This document shows, piece by piece, positions 8,531-19,514 of a stretch of DNA of 64,000 bases. Under the pieces are notes generated by a model that saw only the letters and a program-made list of their open reading frames with translations, made no database searches and was not told the origin of the DNA. The DNA is from Euborellia annulipes (Eukaryota > Arthropoda > Insecta > Dermaptera > Anisolabididae): the NCBI GenBank assembly GCA_023213315.1, contig JAKCPI010014080.1:17207-81206 (forward strand). The letters run 5' to 3'. How positions within the stretch are numbered: position 1 is the stretch's first letter; each line of letters starts with the position of its first letter. A program made the position numbers and the translations under genes.

Positions 8531-10121
8531 TTAGGCTTGATTGTTCCATAATTTCTCAAAACGCCACGTTGGGAAAATAGTGTGTTCTGCACGCTAATCC
8601 TCCAATCTGTTTCGATGCAGCATCTATGCTATGGCTAAAACCCCAAATCAGCATTCCACCGCGTTCATGTTGAATTTTTTGTGCCTGAGCCAAATACACT
8701 TTACGCTTGGCTAAATCGGGTTCAGCCAGTGCTTTATAAAACAGTTCACTATATTCTGGGTCTTTAAAGTTGACACGATTGGTTGTTGAAATTGGCGCAT
8801 CATTCACTACAGCAGTGGATAAATACGGTGTACCCACGTTGGTTGCATTACTGGAGAATTGCCATTTACTCCGATCAGGTCCATTAAAGGTGGCTAAATC
8901 AACTTGTTTGACCCGAATACTGACATTGGCTTTCTTTGCTTGTTCTGCAAATATCAGGGCAGGTTGGGCGTTGCCAACGGGGGTAATCAGTTCAACGCTT
9001 AAGCCATCTTTAAAGCCCGCTTGAGCCAATAAATTCTTGGCTTCCGTAATGTCTTGTTGACGTTGTGGCAAATTTAGAAATGCTGGATCCTGTGGAGAAT
9101 ATAGATCATTGGCGATGCGTCCCTGACCGTTTAAACCCCGTTGTATCAGCTCTTGACGATCGGCGATTAAACGAAATGCTTGGCGGACTTTGGGATCATT
9201 AAATGGTGCCTGTTGAGTATTAAAGTCAAAACTATTGTGGGTATTGGTTTGAGAACGAACCGTTTGAATATGTTTTGCTTGCTCTAAAATTTTAATGTAT
9301 TCAGGTGAAATCGCATTTGCAAGATCAATTTGTCCTGCCAATAATGCATTTAGTCGAGAAACTTGATCTTTAAAGTCAATGACTTCAAAACGATCTGCAT
9401 AAGGCCGATCTGCTTTAAAATAGTTTTCAAACCGAGTAAAGACAGAACGTTGACCGGGGATAAATTCTTTGACTTTATAAGGACCTGCGCCCACAGGGTT
9501 ATGAATGGGATCAAAATCAGTGGGGACAATACCGCCAAAATTGACCCAAGTTTCAGGTAGCGCTACAAAGCCAGCAATTGAACTAATAAAAGGAATGCGT
9601 ACTGTATATTGATCTAATTTTTGGATACGATCACGATCAATCCATTGCACAAGATTCCGAAAAGGTGAGGCAAGCTTTGGATCTGTTAAACGTTGCAATG
9701 AAAAAATGACATCATCTGCGCTGACGGTTTTACCATGATGAAACTCTAAACCTTTACGCAATCGTATGGTCCATTCGCTGGCATTATGATTAGGTTCTGC
9801 AAATTCAGCCAAAGCAAGACGAGGAAGCATGTTTTCGTCCCATTCCCAGAGCTTATTATAAATCGCAAAGCCACGGGTAATCCCACTTCCTGATGCTGAA
9901 AGGTGAGGGTCAAGGCTACCTGATTGTTGTCCACCAATCAGCCCTAATCGAATTGTTCCACCATGCTTAGGGGTACTGGGAAGTGAACTTTGGGATTCAG
10001 TGCTAGATTGTGGAGATTGTCCACAAGCAGATAAACCACTGATTAAAGAAACGCCACCGAGCGCAGTTAGACTTTGGGTTAAAAATTTTCGACGTGAGAG
10101 TAACAAGGTTTCATGTGTCAT
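8531..10121 (-). CDS. Tat-exported ABC substrate-binding lipoprotein, peptide/opine family SBP_bac_5
   Basis: This is a periplasmic solute-binding protein of the DppA/OppA/NikA family, about 530 residues. The N-terminus carries a twin-arginine motif (SRRKFLTQS) and a lipobox (SGLSAC), so it should be a Tat-routed lipoprotein. Family blocks include VSADDVIFSLQRLTDPKLAS, PVGAGPYKVKEFIPGQ and DPKVRQAFRLIADRQELIQ. The open frame stops at 8556, but removing one T gives the better tail EKLWNNQA ending at 8531. There is no cognate permease in the window. It is divergent from a TonB-dependent receptor and has its own sigma-54 promoter, so it probably binds the ligand imported by the nearby receptors. 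Confidence 0.88.
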
Positions 10122-10156
10122 TAAAAATACTCAGTTAGAACGTATCCAGAGGAGAT

Positions 10157-10172
10157 TGCACAATGAATGCCA
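10157..10172 (-). promoter_or_regulatory. Sigma-54 promoter of the Tat-type binding-protein gene
   Basis: The minus strand reads TGGCATTCATTGTGCA, with GG and GC exactly spaced. It lies 35 bases before the ATG at 10121. Confidence 0.65.
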
Positions 10173-10233
10173 ATTTTTTTTTTATATTTTTCTAATATTT
10201 ATCAATTAATTATAAGCGTTGTGTTTTTGTCAC

Positions 10234-10249
10234 TGTTGCTTTTTCAGCA
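10234..10249. promoter_or_regulatory. Candidate sigma-54 activator site between divergent genes
   Basis: TGTTGCTTTTTCAGCA matches 12 of 16 positions of the palindrome core at 4718-4733. It lies 61 bases from the leftward and 105 bases from the rightward sigma-54 promoter, the same arrangement as at 4597-4821. Confidence 0.45.
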
Positions 10250-10354
10250 TTTCTGTTGAAAAAATAAACATGCATAAAAGTTGTATATCAATGAAGGCTA
10301 TTTAAAAGTAATAAAAATCAATGTTTTATATTTGAGTTTTGCCTATTTAAAGAT

Positions 10355-10370
10355 TGGCATAGGCTTTGCG
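10355..10370 (+). promoter_or_regulatory. Sigma-54 promoter of the first TonB-dependent receptor
   Basis: TGGCATAGGCTTTGCG has correctly spaced GG/GC and a full TTGC element. It lies 34 bases before ATG 10405. Confidence 0.68.
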
Positions 10371-10404
10371 TAACGCAGTGTAAATTTATTTTACTGAGTG
10401 TGAT

Positions 10405-13020
10405 ATGAAACAGAACTTTCAATTAAAGCCACTGGTGATTGCGCTAGGGCTATTTGGGGCAATCTTTCCATGCGCTATTTTTGCTGAAGAAACCTCAGAG
10501 CAAGCCAAGGATTCTGATGGTGATGTAATTACCTTAGCCGATGTTGTGGTGACAGGAGCAAATAAAAAAGCCACCATTCTCCCCAAGCGTAAAGTCACTT
10601 CGATTTATGGGACGGATAGTTCTGTATTAGATACCCCACGTGTCGTTTCACAAGTATCAGAACAACAGTTTCGTGAAGATGTTATTCGTAGTGCAGATGA
10701 TTTGGTTAAGTATGCTCCAAGTATCACCAGAGGAGGTGGGCAAAATGCCAATTTCGCGCCACAGATACGAGGGCAAAACTCCGAAGTTTTTCAAGATAGC
10801 CAACGAATATACAGTACCCGACATCCGACCAATTTAAATGCCTATGAAGCTGCTGATATTGTTGCAGGACCAACAGGGGTAATTTTTGCACCGACGTCAG
10901 GTTCAGGGGGATATATTAATTATCTCACCAAAAAACCGAATTTTAATAAAGCAGAAACCACGATTTCGGGATCAGTGGGTTCAATTTATGCAGGGCAAGG
11001 TGCGGAGCCTAATTTCTCAGTCAGTATTGATCATACTGCACCTATTTCTAAAGAATTGGCATTTCGTGTCAGTGCAACAGCACAACGAACAGATGACTAT
11101 TATGACAATGTAAAAAATAATTTTAATGCATTTTATGGTGCTTTGGCTTGGCGTCCAGATGACAGTCTACGGGTTGACTGGAATATCAGTTATGACGATT
11201 ATTCAGATTTTAATGTGACGCATGGTTGGAACAGAGCGACACAACAATCCGTTGATCAAGGGCTTTACTATAAAGGCAGAGCGACCCCGATTATTCAAAA
11301 CGGTTCAAACTTTTGGTCTCCAGTCTTTGAGTCTGGTGCAGCTCACTCTAAAGTGATTGGTTGGCAAACTCGGCAGAAGAATGACAAAAATCAATATATT
11401 GCTGTAGGTCCAGTACAGACTTCTCCTTTGCCAAGTTCTACTGCTGATCAAGCGGGTACAATTCGAGGCTGGGTCTATGATCCATCAATCGCAGGCAATG
11501 GCTTAGTCAAATTAGATGATGATGTTTCTGGTCGGAGCGAAGATAAAAACAGTGCAAAGCGCTTTAGTACACAATTTAAACTGGTCAAAGATATCAATGA
11601 AAATTGGTCTGTGGCCAATAGTACGCTATATCAAAAGAGTCGTGATTTGGGTGATTCTGTTGGGAGTTTCTTTACCGATTTGGACCATGAATTATTGGAC
11701 AACCGCTTAGAGTTTTTAGGCGATCATGACGTTGAGCTATTGGGTGTCAAAATCAACAATAAAAGCAGTACAGGTGGCGCTTATCGGCATGAGAAATTTA
11801 CCTCTCTCGCAGCAAACAATAGTTTTAATATCAATCCTTATGATTTAACCAATGATCCATCACAGAAAAACCCGGGGATTTATTGGGGTTGGTCAATCAT
11901 GTCGGTTCGACTGGAAGCTGGATTGGGCAGGCTGGTGTTCCACAGTATTCGCAGTATTTTGGCTATTTAAATCTACCTCGAATGTACCCTGTGGGTCATG
12001 GCTTATATGCTGAAAAAGGCGGTTTTCCTCCCAATGGAGGTGGTGCAGTTTATACAGGAACAGGCTTTTTGGGACACTTACAGCGTATTTACACAGCAAA
12101 ATTTTACCTTTAATGATGTTTTTGGGATTAATCTGGGAATTAACCACAGTTCTATAAAAGCAAAATTAGAGAATCCACTGGTTTTAGTCCCTACAGATGT
12201 CCGCTCAGATTCCAATAAATATAGTTTGCTCAGCTATCAAGCCAGTACCTTTATTAAACCTACTGAAAAAAGTACCCTATATTTTACTTATGATAAAAGT
12301 ACAGCTTTGAATACGGGTGTATTTGGTCCATTTTTAATTTGGGGGCGCTGGAAATCAGCTAAATCCTTTGGCTTTTGACAGCCAAAGTGAATTAAAAGAA
12401 GTGGGAGTGAAATACGAGCCGATCACTGATCAACTTCTGTTAACGCTCAGTGGTTTTGAACAGAAGCGCGATTTATCACCTGATACCAATGGCAATATGG
12501 CGCGTTTTGAAATCAAAGGCCTTGAATCATCATTACGTTGGCAGCTACAAAAAAATATCGCGATCGGGGCAAACTTAACCTATCTCAATGCTGAATATTC
12601 TTCCATTATTCCGGCTGGTTTTTCACCTTTTGGTTTCCATGCAGACAATGCGACGGTATGGGGCGATAGCAATGCTTTAAACCAACGCAAAGCTGGACGT
12701 TATGATGCAGCAGGCATTCCTAAAATATTCTGCAAGTGCTTATGTGGACTATCAGCACCAGTCAGGTTTTGGGCTAAACTTATCGGGCTGGTGGACAAGC
12801 TAACTGGTATACCAATCTAAGTCAGACCGTAAAGGTACCCAATAATTATAATTTAGATTTGGGACTTTATTATCGTCAACCGCAGTGGACAGTGGGCTTA
12901 AATATTCTTAATTTGACCAATGAGCGTAATTTCGTAAATGGTTTAGCTGGTGCAAATAGCGAGTTTTTACAGCCAATGCGTCCATTGACGGTACAAGGAC
13001 AATTTAGCTATAAATTCTAA
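10405..13020 (+). CDS. TonB-dependent outer-membrane receptor (frameshifted)
   Basis: This is a ligand-gated porin of about 870 residues. A signal peptide (MKQNFQLKPLVIALGLFGAI to about residue 27) precedes a TonB-box-like stretch (DVVVTGA). The plug domain includes SVLDTPRVVSQVSEQQFRED and VAGPTGVIFAPTSGSGGYIN, and a long beta-barrel follows with alternating aromatic strands. It ends TVQGQFSYKF at 13020 with the terminal Phe typical of outer-membrane proteins. Breaks near 11935, 12050, 12350 and 12735 split the barrel. The plug resembles siderophore receptors, but the setting (LLM oxygenases, sulfonate ABC importer, sigma-54) points to an organosulfur ligand. The ligand is unproven. Confidence 0.85.
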
Positions 13021-13052
13021 ATTAAATAGATTTTTAATTTTTGATTAGCATT

Positions 13053-13075
13053 AGCCATACTTTTGTATGGCTTTG
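13053..13075 (+). terminator. Probable terminator after the first receptor gene
   Basis: AGCCATAC (13053-13060) pairs with GTATGGCT (13065-13072) around a TTTT loop; the following TTTG tail is short. Confidence 0.5.
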
Positions 13076-13124
13076 TTATAAATTTATTCTTAGTAGATAT
13101 CATTAAAAATAAAAAACAGCAAAA

Positions 13125-13140
13125 TGTTGAAATAACAACA
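13125..13140. promoter_or_regulatory. Candidate sigma-54 activator site upstream of the second receptor
   Basis: TGTTGAAATAACAACA differs from the palindrome core at 4718-4733 at only two or three central bases. It lies 94 bases before the sigma-54 promoter. Confidence 0.55.
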
Positions 13141-13234
13141 ATACGACAATTAAAAATGTCTATCTATCAGCAAAAATAAATATTTTTTTATGATTTTTTA
13201 TATAACACTATTGAAAATATTTAAATAAATAGAA

Positions 13235-13250
13235 TGGCACAAAAGTTGCC
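13235..13250 (+). promoter_or_regulatory. Sigma-54 promoter of the second receptor - monooxygenase operon
   Basis: TGGCACAAAAGTTGCC matches the -24/-12 consensus at every position except the last. It lies 35 bases before ATG 13286 and is the best of the six sites. Confidence 0.75.
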
Positions 13251-13285
13251 AATAACAAGAATAGATTTATTTAAATGGAGTCACC

Positions 13286-15616
13286 ATGTTTAAGGTTACA
13301 AAAATTAGGCAGAGTATTTTAACTGCTATGTGGGGCGTAACGGCGAGTGTTTCAACACTGGCTATTGCAAATGAAGAGATCGAGACTACACCAGCACAAC
13401 AAGCACAGGTTGAAAAAGCCAAAGATGTCAAAAAATTAAGTGATGTGATCGTCACTGCACAATATCGGGCGCAAAATATTCAGAAAGTTCCAACTGCAAT
13501 TACTGCTGTTTCGGGTAAGGACTTGGCAGCGAAAGGCTCTACTTTTATTGGGGATGTTTTAACCTATACACCAAATGCTGCAGCTGAAAACCCAGATGGG
13601 GATAGTCGTCCACGTTGGTATATTCGTGGTCTAGGTACGGGAGATGTGGCTGCATCGACAGTATTTCCTGTTGGCGTGTATGCAGATGGGGTTTACTTAA
13701 ATGCGCCAGTTGCAGGTGCAGGTGACTTGTTTGATTTAGAGCGTATAGAAGTTTTACGTGGTCCACAGGGCACGCTCTATGGGAAAAACACCACTGCGGG
13801 TGCAGTCAATTATATTTCTAAAAAGCCTAATTTTTCAGATAAACCCAATGGATATGCAACCATTGGTTTAGGGGATCATAACCTAAGAACATTTGAAGGT
13901 TGCTGCAAACGGCAAAATTTCAGAAAATGTTGCGGTGCGCGGGGCTTTTTACTCTGAAGACCGTGACGGATATGCAAAGAATATTGCCAATGGTGAAGAT
14001 TATGGCAACGTGGATAAAAAATCTTTTCGCTTCCAAGTGCTAGGCAAAATCAATGATGAATGGGATGCTTTGGTCAATCTACACAGCCAAACTTATAATG
14101 GTTTAGGCAGTAATGGTTCCTTAAGCGTGGGTAAATACTGGGGTATTTATGAAAGACCTAAAGGACGAGACACCAATTTAGATTTAGATGAAAACAATAA
14201 GATTCAGCATGATGGTGCGTCATTAACCTTAACTGGAGATTTGGGGAGCGGATATAGCTTTACTTCGATTACTGCTTTTGATAAGACCACACAAAAGTCG
14301 ATTTCAGATGGTGATTACACCCCTTATGATGTCGCACGAAGCTATAGTGATAATGAATGGCGTCAATATAGCCAAGAGTTCCGTATCGCTTCTGATGCTG
14401 AAAAACGCTTAAGCTGGATTGCAGGATTTCATTATTTCAATGAGGATTTAGATTCCACTGGAGTCAGTGCACGTGTCAATAAAACATTGCCAAATGGCGC
14501 TGCTTCTCAAACTGCGTCTACGCCAGCATTTAGAGATATAACCTATAACCAAGCCACTCAAAGCTTTGCACTTTTTGGTAACAGTACTTATAAATTTACA
14601 GATAAATTTAAAGTGACAGGTGGTTTACGTTGGACCAGTGAAGAAAAAGATATTGATCTCAATCTGACTCAGATCACAACGGGAGACTATACAAAAGGCA
14701 GTTGGTGGAAAAAAGATGGCTATAGCAATGCAGTTTATAACCCAACTCCCAAATGCAAATGGGTCAACAAGTCGCAATAAAACTTGGAATGAGTTGACCT
14801 CATGACATCACCCCAGAATATGAAATTAATCCTAATTTAAATACTTATTTTAGATTCGCACGCGGTTTCCGCTCAGGTGGATTTAACACTGGTTTATCCA
14901 GCAGCTTAACCCAACTTGCCGACGTGAATCCTGAATACTTAAATAGTTATGAACTTGGTTTAAAGTCTACGTTATTGGACGGAGATTTAATCGCAAATGC
15001 CAATATTTTTTATTATGACTATAAAGATATTCAAACCAATTTACTGGTTGCAACAGAGGGACAAGGTGGCGGGGTGACCTCTGTTCTCGCCAATGGACCA
15101 AAAGCTGAAGTTAAAGGTGCTGAATTAGAATTAGATTATTCAGTGACTGAAAATCTACGTTTACGTTTTGCTGGTGCTTATCTTGACAGCGAATATACCG
15201 ATTTCGTCGATAAAAACCCGGTAACCAATGTGGTTAATGCAGATAATACAGGCAACAGTCTAGTCCGTTCGCCAAAATACACCGTCGGTCTGGGTGGAGA
15301 ATATACCTTTAATCTCAATGATGGTGCTCGTGTTGTTGTAGGTACAGATGCCAGCTACCGTGACCGTGAGTTTTTCCTCGTAAACCGTCAAGATTATTCG
15401 GTAGATCCAATCTTAAGCCAAAAAGCATATACCTTATGGAATGCCAATGTTGGCTACCATAGTGCAAATAACAAATACCAAGTCAATGCTTACGTTAAAA
15501 ACCTATTGAATGAAGAATATCAAGTACATGGCCGTCCAAATGGTCCCGCTGGACAATATGTTTTAACTTATGGAAACCCACGTCAAGTTGGTGTTTCTCT
15601 GACTGCTAAATTCTAA
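13286..15616 (+). CDS. TonB-dependent outer-membrane receptor, possible sulfate-ester/organosulfur uptake (frameshifted)
   Basis: This receptor has about 776 residues, with a signal peptide cleaved after about residue 28, a TonB-box-like SDVIVTAQYR, a plug (QKVPTAITAVSGKDLAAKGS; DLFDLERIEVLRGPQGTLYG with KNTTAGAVNYISKKP) and a barrel ending VGVSLTAKF. This plug form (LYGKNTTAGAVN) is common in receptors of non-siderophore ligands. Breaks occur near 13900 and 14760-14790; the missing part between them is readable in another frame (FRFARGFRSGGFN). The stop at 15616 is 17 bases before the second LLM monooxygenase, so both are almost surely one transcript, linking uptake to desulfonation. Confidence 0.87.
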
Positions 15617-15633
15617 GTTATACGGAGAACATC

Positions 15634-16827
15634 ATGGGAATTGAATTTTTTACCCGTCTACCACTACATGGTGAAGCAGAGTACTTAGCAGGTGATCCAC
15701 GCAATCGTGGTGATTGGTCACGTGTCGCAGGTGTAGACAATACTGGTGCGACATCGAATTACCAAGTTGGTGATGACTTTACCTATATCGACTATCTTAG
15801 CCAAGTGGCTCGCGCGGCTGAAATCAATGGTTTTGCAGGTGCGCTGATGGTGAATGCACCTACAGGTGAAGAACCGTGGACAGTGTGTTCCTTATTGGCA
15901 AGAGAAACCAAGCGTTTAAACTTTGTGACTGCATTCCAGCCTTATCATTTTAGTCCTTATAATGCAGTACAAAGTGCAGCAACGTATCAGCGTGCCACAG
16001 GGAATCGTTTGGTTTGGAATATTATCAACGGCGGCTCTGAGGTTATTCAGCGCCAAGTTGGGGATGTTACTCCGCACGATGACCGTTATATCCGTGCGAC
16101 TGAATTTTTAGATGTGGTGAAAGGGTATTGGTATAATGAATCATTCCATTACCAGGGCAAATATTATTCTGCTGAAGGTGGTGGTTTAAAATATCCCCTC
16201 AATAAAGCTGAACTACCGATCATTTGTACGGCAGGATCGTCTGAAGCTGCCCGTGAGTTTGGTGCGAAGCATGCTGATTATTATTTAATGCGTGCTGAAA
16301 AACCCAGTGAAATTGCTGAATTGATTGCTGATGTGCGCAAACGTGCTGCGAGATATGGGCGGGATAATATTAAATTCGGCTTATCCATTGATACGATTGC
16401 ACGCCGTAGTGAACAAGAAGCGTTGGCAGAGGCACAACGTTATTTGGATGAAGCTGCTGAAAAACAACGCTTACATGCGTCTGCTGCACATGCAGGTTTG
16501 AGATCGGCACGTGTATTGAGTTTTGAAAAAGAATATAGTGAAAAAGCAGGCAGTAAAAACGTCGATGATTTCTTTATTCATCCCAATGTTTGGTCAGGCT
16601 TTGGCTATATTGGTATTCCACCAGGTGTTGCTTTAGTGGGAAGTTATTCGCAGATTATCGAGCGGATTCAAGAATATAACAGTATTGGGATTGATCTGTT
16701 TTTCTTGGCGGGCTATCCACATTTAGAAGAAGCCTATCGCCTTGGCGAACATGTTTTACCTTATTTCAAAAAACAGCGTCAGGCATTACAGCGTATTTCT
16801 GAAGAGGCAAAATATCGTATCGCCTAA
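15634..16827 (+). CDS. LLM-class flavin-dependent monooxygenase, alkanesulfonate-type
   Basis: This intact 397-residue member of the luciferase-like family (SsuD/SfnG/NtaA-like) is preceded by a good ribosome site (ACGGAGAA). Conserved stretches are AAEINGFAGALMVNAPTGEE, ARETKRLNFVTAFQPYHFSP, GNRLVWNIINGGSEVIQRQ and YPHLEEAYRLGEHVLPYF. It is clearly paralogous to 4878-6010 but diverged, suggesting a different substrate range. It needs a separate flavin reductase, which is not in the window. It is co-transcribed with the receptor upstream and followed by a terminator. Confidence 0.92.
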   Translation: MGIEFFTRLPLHGEAEYLAGDPRNRGDWSRVAGVDNTGATSNYQVGDDFTYIDYLSQVARAAEINGFAGALMVNAPTGEEPWTVCSLLARETKRLNFVTAFQPYHFSPYNAVQSAATYQRATGNRLVWNIINGGSEVIQRQVGDVTPHDDRYIRATEFLDVVKGYWYNESFHYQGKYYSAEGGGLKYPLNKAELPIICTAGSSEAAREFGAKHADYYLMRAEKPSEIAELIADVRKRAARYGRDNIKFGLSIDTIARRSEQEALAEAQRYLDEAAEKQRLHASAAHAGLRSARVLSFEKEYSEKAGSKNVDDFFIHPNVWSGFGYIGIPPGVALVGSYSQIIERIQEYNSIGIDLFFLAGYPHLEEAYRLGEHVLPYFKKQRQALQRISEEAKYRIA

Positions 16828-16845
16828 CTTCCATTGTAACAGGTT

Positions 16846-16880
16846 AAAGCCAAGATTTTTAAACCAGTCTTGGCTTTTTT
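16846..16880 (+). terminator. Terminator of the receptor - monooxygenase operon
   Basis: AAAGCCAAGA (16846-16855) pairs with TCTTGGCTTT (16868-16877), followed by a T run. Confidence 0.85.
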
Positions 16881-17228
16881 ATATTCATTTTTATACCGAT
16901 AAAAATACTGTGGGCTGTCGTTGAAGCCTTAAACAGAAAACCTGTAATGGTTTAAATCATGTAACGACATAAAGCCTCAACAATCCTATATAAAAAAATA
17001 AAGCTGTTTTCTTTCAATAATAAATCCTGATATTTGCGTATTTTTATTTTTTATAGATTTACATTTCTGCTATCAGAAAATCACCAAAAGCATTGACCTT
17101 AAAGTTAACTTTAACCTTAGTATAGAATGACGGTCCATACGAATCGTATCAAACATTGTAATTTACTGACATAAATGAGAACAGCAATAAGTTATTCAAA
17201 GTGTAAATCATACACAGGAGAAATTAAC
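16881..17228. other. Intergenic region before the hydrolase gene
   Basis: This AT-rich stretch has no supported ORF. Its only clear signals are the MerR-type promoter at 17093-17123 and the ribosome site CAGGAG (17215-17220). Confidence 0.5.
17093..17123 (+). promoter_or_regulatory. MerR-type promoter/operator of the hydrolase gene
   Basis: TTGACC (17093-17098) and TAGTAT (17118-17123) are separated by 19 bases. The spacer begins with the perfect palindrome TTAAAGTTAACTTTAA (17099-17114). Over-long spacers with a central dyad are the hallmark of MerR-activated promoters. Confidence 0.75.
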
Positions 17229-18058
17229 ATGGCATATGTTACGACAAAAGATGGTGTTGATATTTTTTATAAAGATTGGGGGACCGAAAGATGCCCCAGT
17301 ATTATTTTTTCATCATGGATGGCCATTAAGCTCGGATGACTGGGATTCTCAGTTATTGTTCTTTTTAAATGAAGGTTTTCGTGTGGTTGCACATGATCGT
17401 CGCGGACATGGACGTTCAAGTCAGGTCTGGGATGGTCATGATATGGACCACTATGCCGATGATGTTGCAGAAGTGGTCAAACACTTGGGCATTAAAAACG
17501 CAGTACATATTGGTCACTCCACTGGTGGTGGTGAGGTTGTTCACTACATTGCACGTCATGGCGAGGAAAATGTATCTAAGGCCGTATTGGTCAGTGCTGT
17601 ACCTCCAATTATGCTGAAAACGGAAAAAAATCCGCAAGGTTTAGCCAAAGAAGTCTTTGATGACTTACAGAATCAGCTTTTAAAAATCGTGCTCAGTTTT
17701 ATCATGATCTACCAGCGGGGCCATTCTATGGCTTTAACCGACCAGATGCTCAACCTTCAGAACCCGTCGTATTGAATTGGTGGCGACAGGGCATGATGGG
17801 TGGAGCAAAAGCGCATTATGATGGAATTGTTGCATTTTCACAGACTGACTTTACCGAAGATTTGAAAAAATCTCAGTGCCTGTTTTAGTCATGCATGGGG
17901 ATGATGATCAAATTGTACCTTATGAAAACTCAGGGGTACTTTCTGCCAAACTGGTTCAAAATGGCCGATTAAAAACCTATAAAGGTTATTCACACGGTAT
18001 GTTAACCGTCAATGCCGATGTGATTAATCCAGATTTATTGGCGTTTATTCGCGAGTGA
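17229..18058 (+). CDS. Alpha/beta hydrolase, non-heme chloroperoxidase/esterase type (frameshifted)
   Basis: This alpha/beta-hydrolase has about 276 residues. The visible features are an oxyanion-type [12 protein letters not shown], the nucleophile elbow GHSTGG (Ser), the acid in [12 protein letters not shown] and the catalytic His in YSHGM, all in the order of the non-heme chloroperoxidase/arylesterase family. ATG 17229 follows CAGGAG. Breaks lie near 17280 (G run), 17685 and 17870, and the pieces join without overlap. It stands alone between a MerR-type promoter and a terminator. Its natural substrate is unknown; a role in electrophile or ester detoxification is inferred from the shared operator with the ene-reductase-like gene. 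Confidence 0.85.
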
Positions 18059-18090
18059 ATAGTTGTCGTTTGATTTAAAGCAGAATATCA

Positions 18091-18118
18091 ATAGAGGCCT
18101 TGCGGCCTCTATTTTTTT
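18091..18118 (+). terminator. Terminator after the hydrolase gene
   Basis: ATAGAGGCC (18091-18099) and GGCCTCTAT (18104-18112) form a perfect 9-bp stem with loop TTGC, then a T run. Confidence 0.88.
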
Positions 18119-18212
18119 ATTAAAGTATCAGATCGTTATTATCTTATTATGATGTAAGTCTTTGAATAAAAATTAGTTCTTAAAATAATAAAAATTAAAT
18201 GCGAAAAAAGGA

Positions 18213-18243
18213 TTGACATTAAAGTGAGCTTTAATCTTAAAGT
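18213..18243 (+). promoter_or_regulatory. MerR-type promoter/operator of the flavin oxidoreductase gene
   Basis: TTGACA (18213-18218) and TAAAGT (18238-18243) are 19 bases apart, with the dyad TTAAAGTGAGCTTTAA (18219-18234) between them. It is nearly identical to the sites at 17093 and 20189. Confidence 0.72.
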
Positions 18244-18270
18244 AAGTCCATACTCTATGAGGCTATAAAA

Positions 18271-19514
18271 ATGAACGTCTTTGAAAAATTAGTTTTACCC
18301 AATGGTACTCAGATTCCAAATCGTATTGCAAAAGCTGCGATGGAAGAGAATATGGCAGATCTCAATCATGCACCATCAGAAGAGCTCATGCGTTTGTATC
18401 AGGCATGGGCAGATGGTGGTGTCGGTTTAATCATTACAGGTAATGTGATGGTGGATCGTCGTGCGATGACAGGACCGGGTGGGGTGGTCTTGGAAGATGA
18501 ACAGCATTTAGCGCACTTCAAACGTTGGGCGAAAATCGCACGTTCTCAAGGCGCGCAAGCATGGTTGCAGATCAACCATCCGGGTCGCCAAATGCAGTCA
18601 AATTTAGGTCAGCCAACGTGGGCACCCTCTGCTGTGGCTTTAGATTTAGGTAAAATGTCAGATCGTTTTAATACTCCAATTGAAATGACTCAAGCCATGA
18701 TTGACGAAGTGATTCAACGTTTTGCCAATACCGCACGTTTAGGTGAAAAGGCGGGATTTACTGGTGTAGAAATTCATGCAGCTCATGGCTATCTACTCAG
18801 TCAGTTCCTTTTCGCCTTTAAGCAACCAACGTCAAGATCAATGGGGCGGCTCATTGGAAAACCGTGCGCGTATTTTGATTGAGATTGTCAAAGCAGTACG
18901 TGCAGTGGTGTCATCAACATTTACAGTTGCTGTTAAACTGAATTCTGCCGATTTCCAACGTGGTGGTTTTAGTGCTGAGGATGCGCAGCAAGTGGTTAAA
19001 ATGTTAAATGATCTGTCAGTTGATTTGGTTGAGTTGTCAGGGGGGAGTTATGAAGCACCTGCTATGCAAGGCCAAGCCAGAGATGGTCGGACTTTTGGCG
19101 CGTGAAGCTTATTTCTTAGAGTTTGCTCAAGAGATTGGCAAGGTTGCCCATATGCCGATTATGGTAACTGGTGGTATTCGCCGTAAACCCGTTGCAGAAC
19201 AAGTCATTGACAGTGGGATCGATATGGTGGGGATTGCAACAGCCTTAGCAATCGACCCTAACTTACCCAATGCATGGAAACAAGGTCAGAATATCGCACC
19301 TGAATTGAAACCAATTCACTGGGAAAATAAAACCTTAGCTTCACTTGCCAATATGGCAACAGTCAAATTCCAGTTACAGAAACTTTAGTCATGGGAAAAA
19401 AATCGAATCCTAAGGTTTCACCTTTATGGGCCTTGATATGTACAACAGACAGAAACGACATGCCGGACACGCCAGTATAAAAAACGTATGCGTCAGTATT
19501 CACATTCAGCTTAA
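18271..19514 (+). CDS. NADH:flavin oxidoreductase, old yellow enzyme family (frameshifted)
   Basis: This is a TIM-barrel FMN enzyme of the OYE/ene-reductase type, about 413 residues. Visible features are an N-terminal PNGTQIPNRIAKAAMEENMA, WLQINHPGRQ, the active-site-like GVEIHAAHGYLLSQF with QWGGSLENRARI in the next frame, and the FMN-phosphate region MPIMVTGGIRRK with GIDMVGIATALAIDP. Breaks lie near 18815, 19085 and 19385. After the last one the frame continues as GKKSNPKVSPLWAL and ends with a basic tail at 19514, usual for this subfamily. It is controlled by a MerR-type promoter, hence probably electrophile-inducible. Confidence 0.85.

Noticed and set aside
17093..17123. Sigma-54 promoter for the hydrolase gene
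   Set aside because: No GG-N10-GC element is present; the sigma-70 hexamers with 19-base spacer and dyad fit a MerR promoter.
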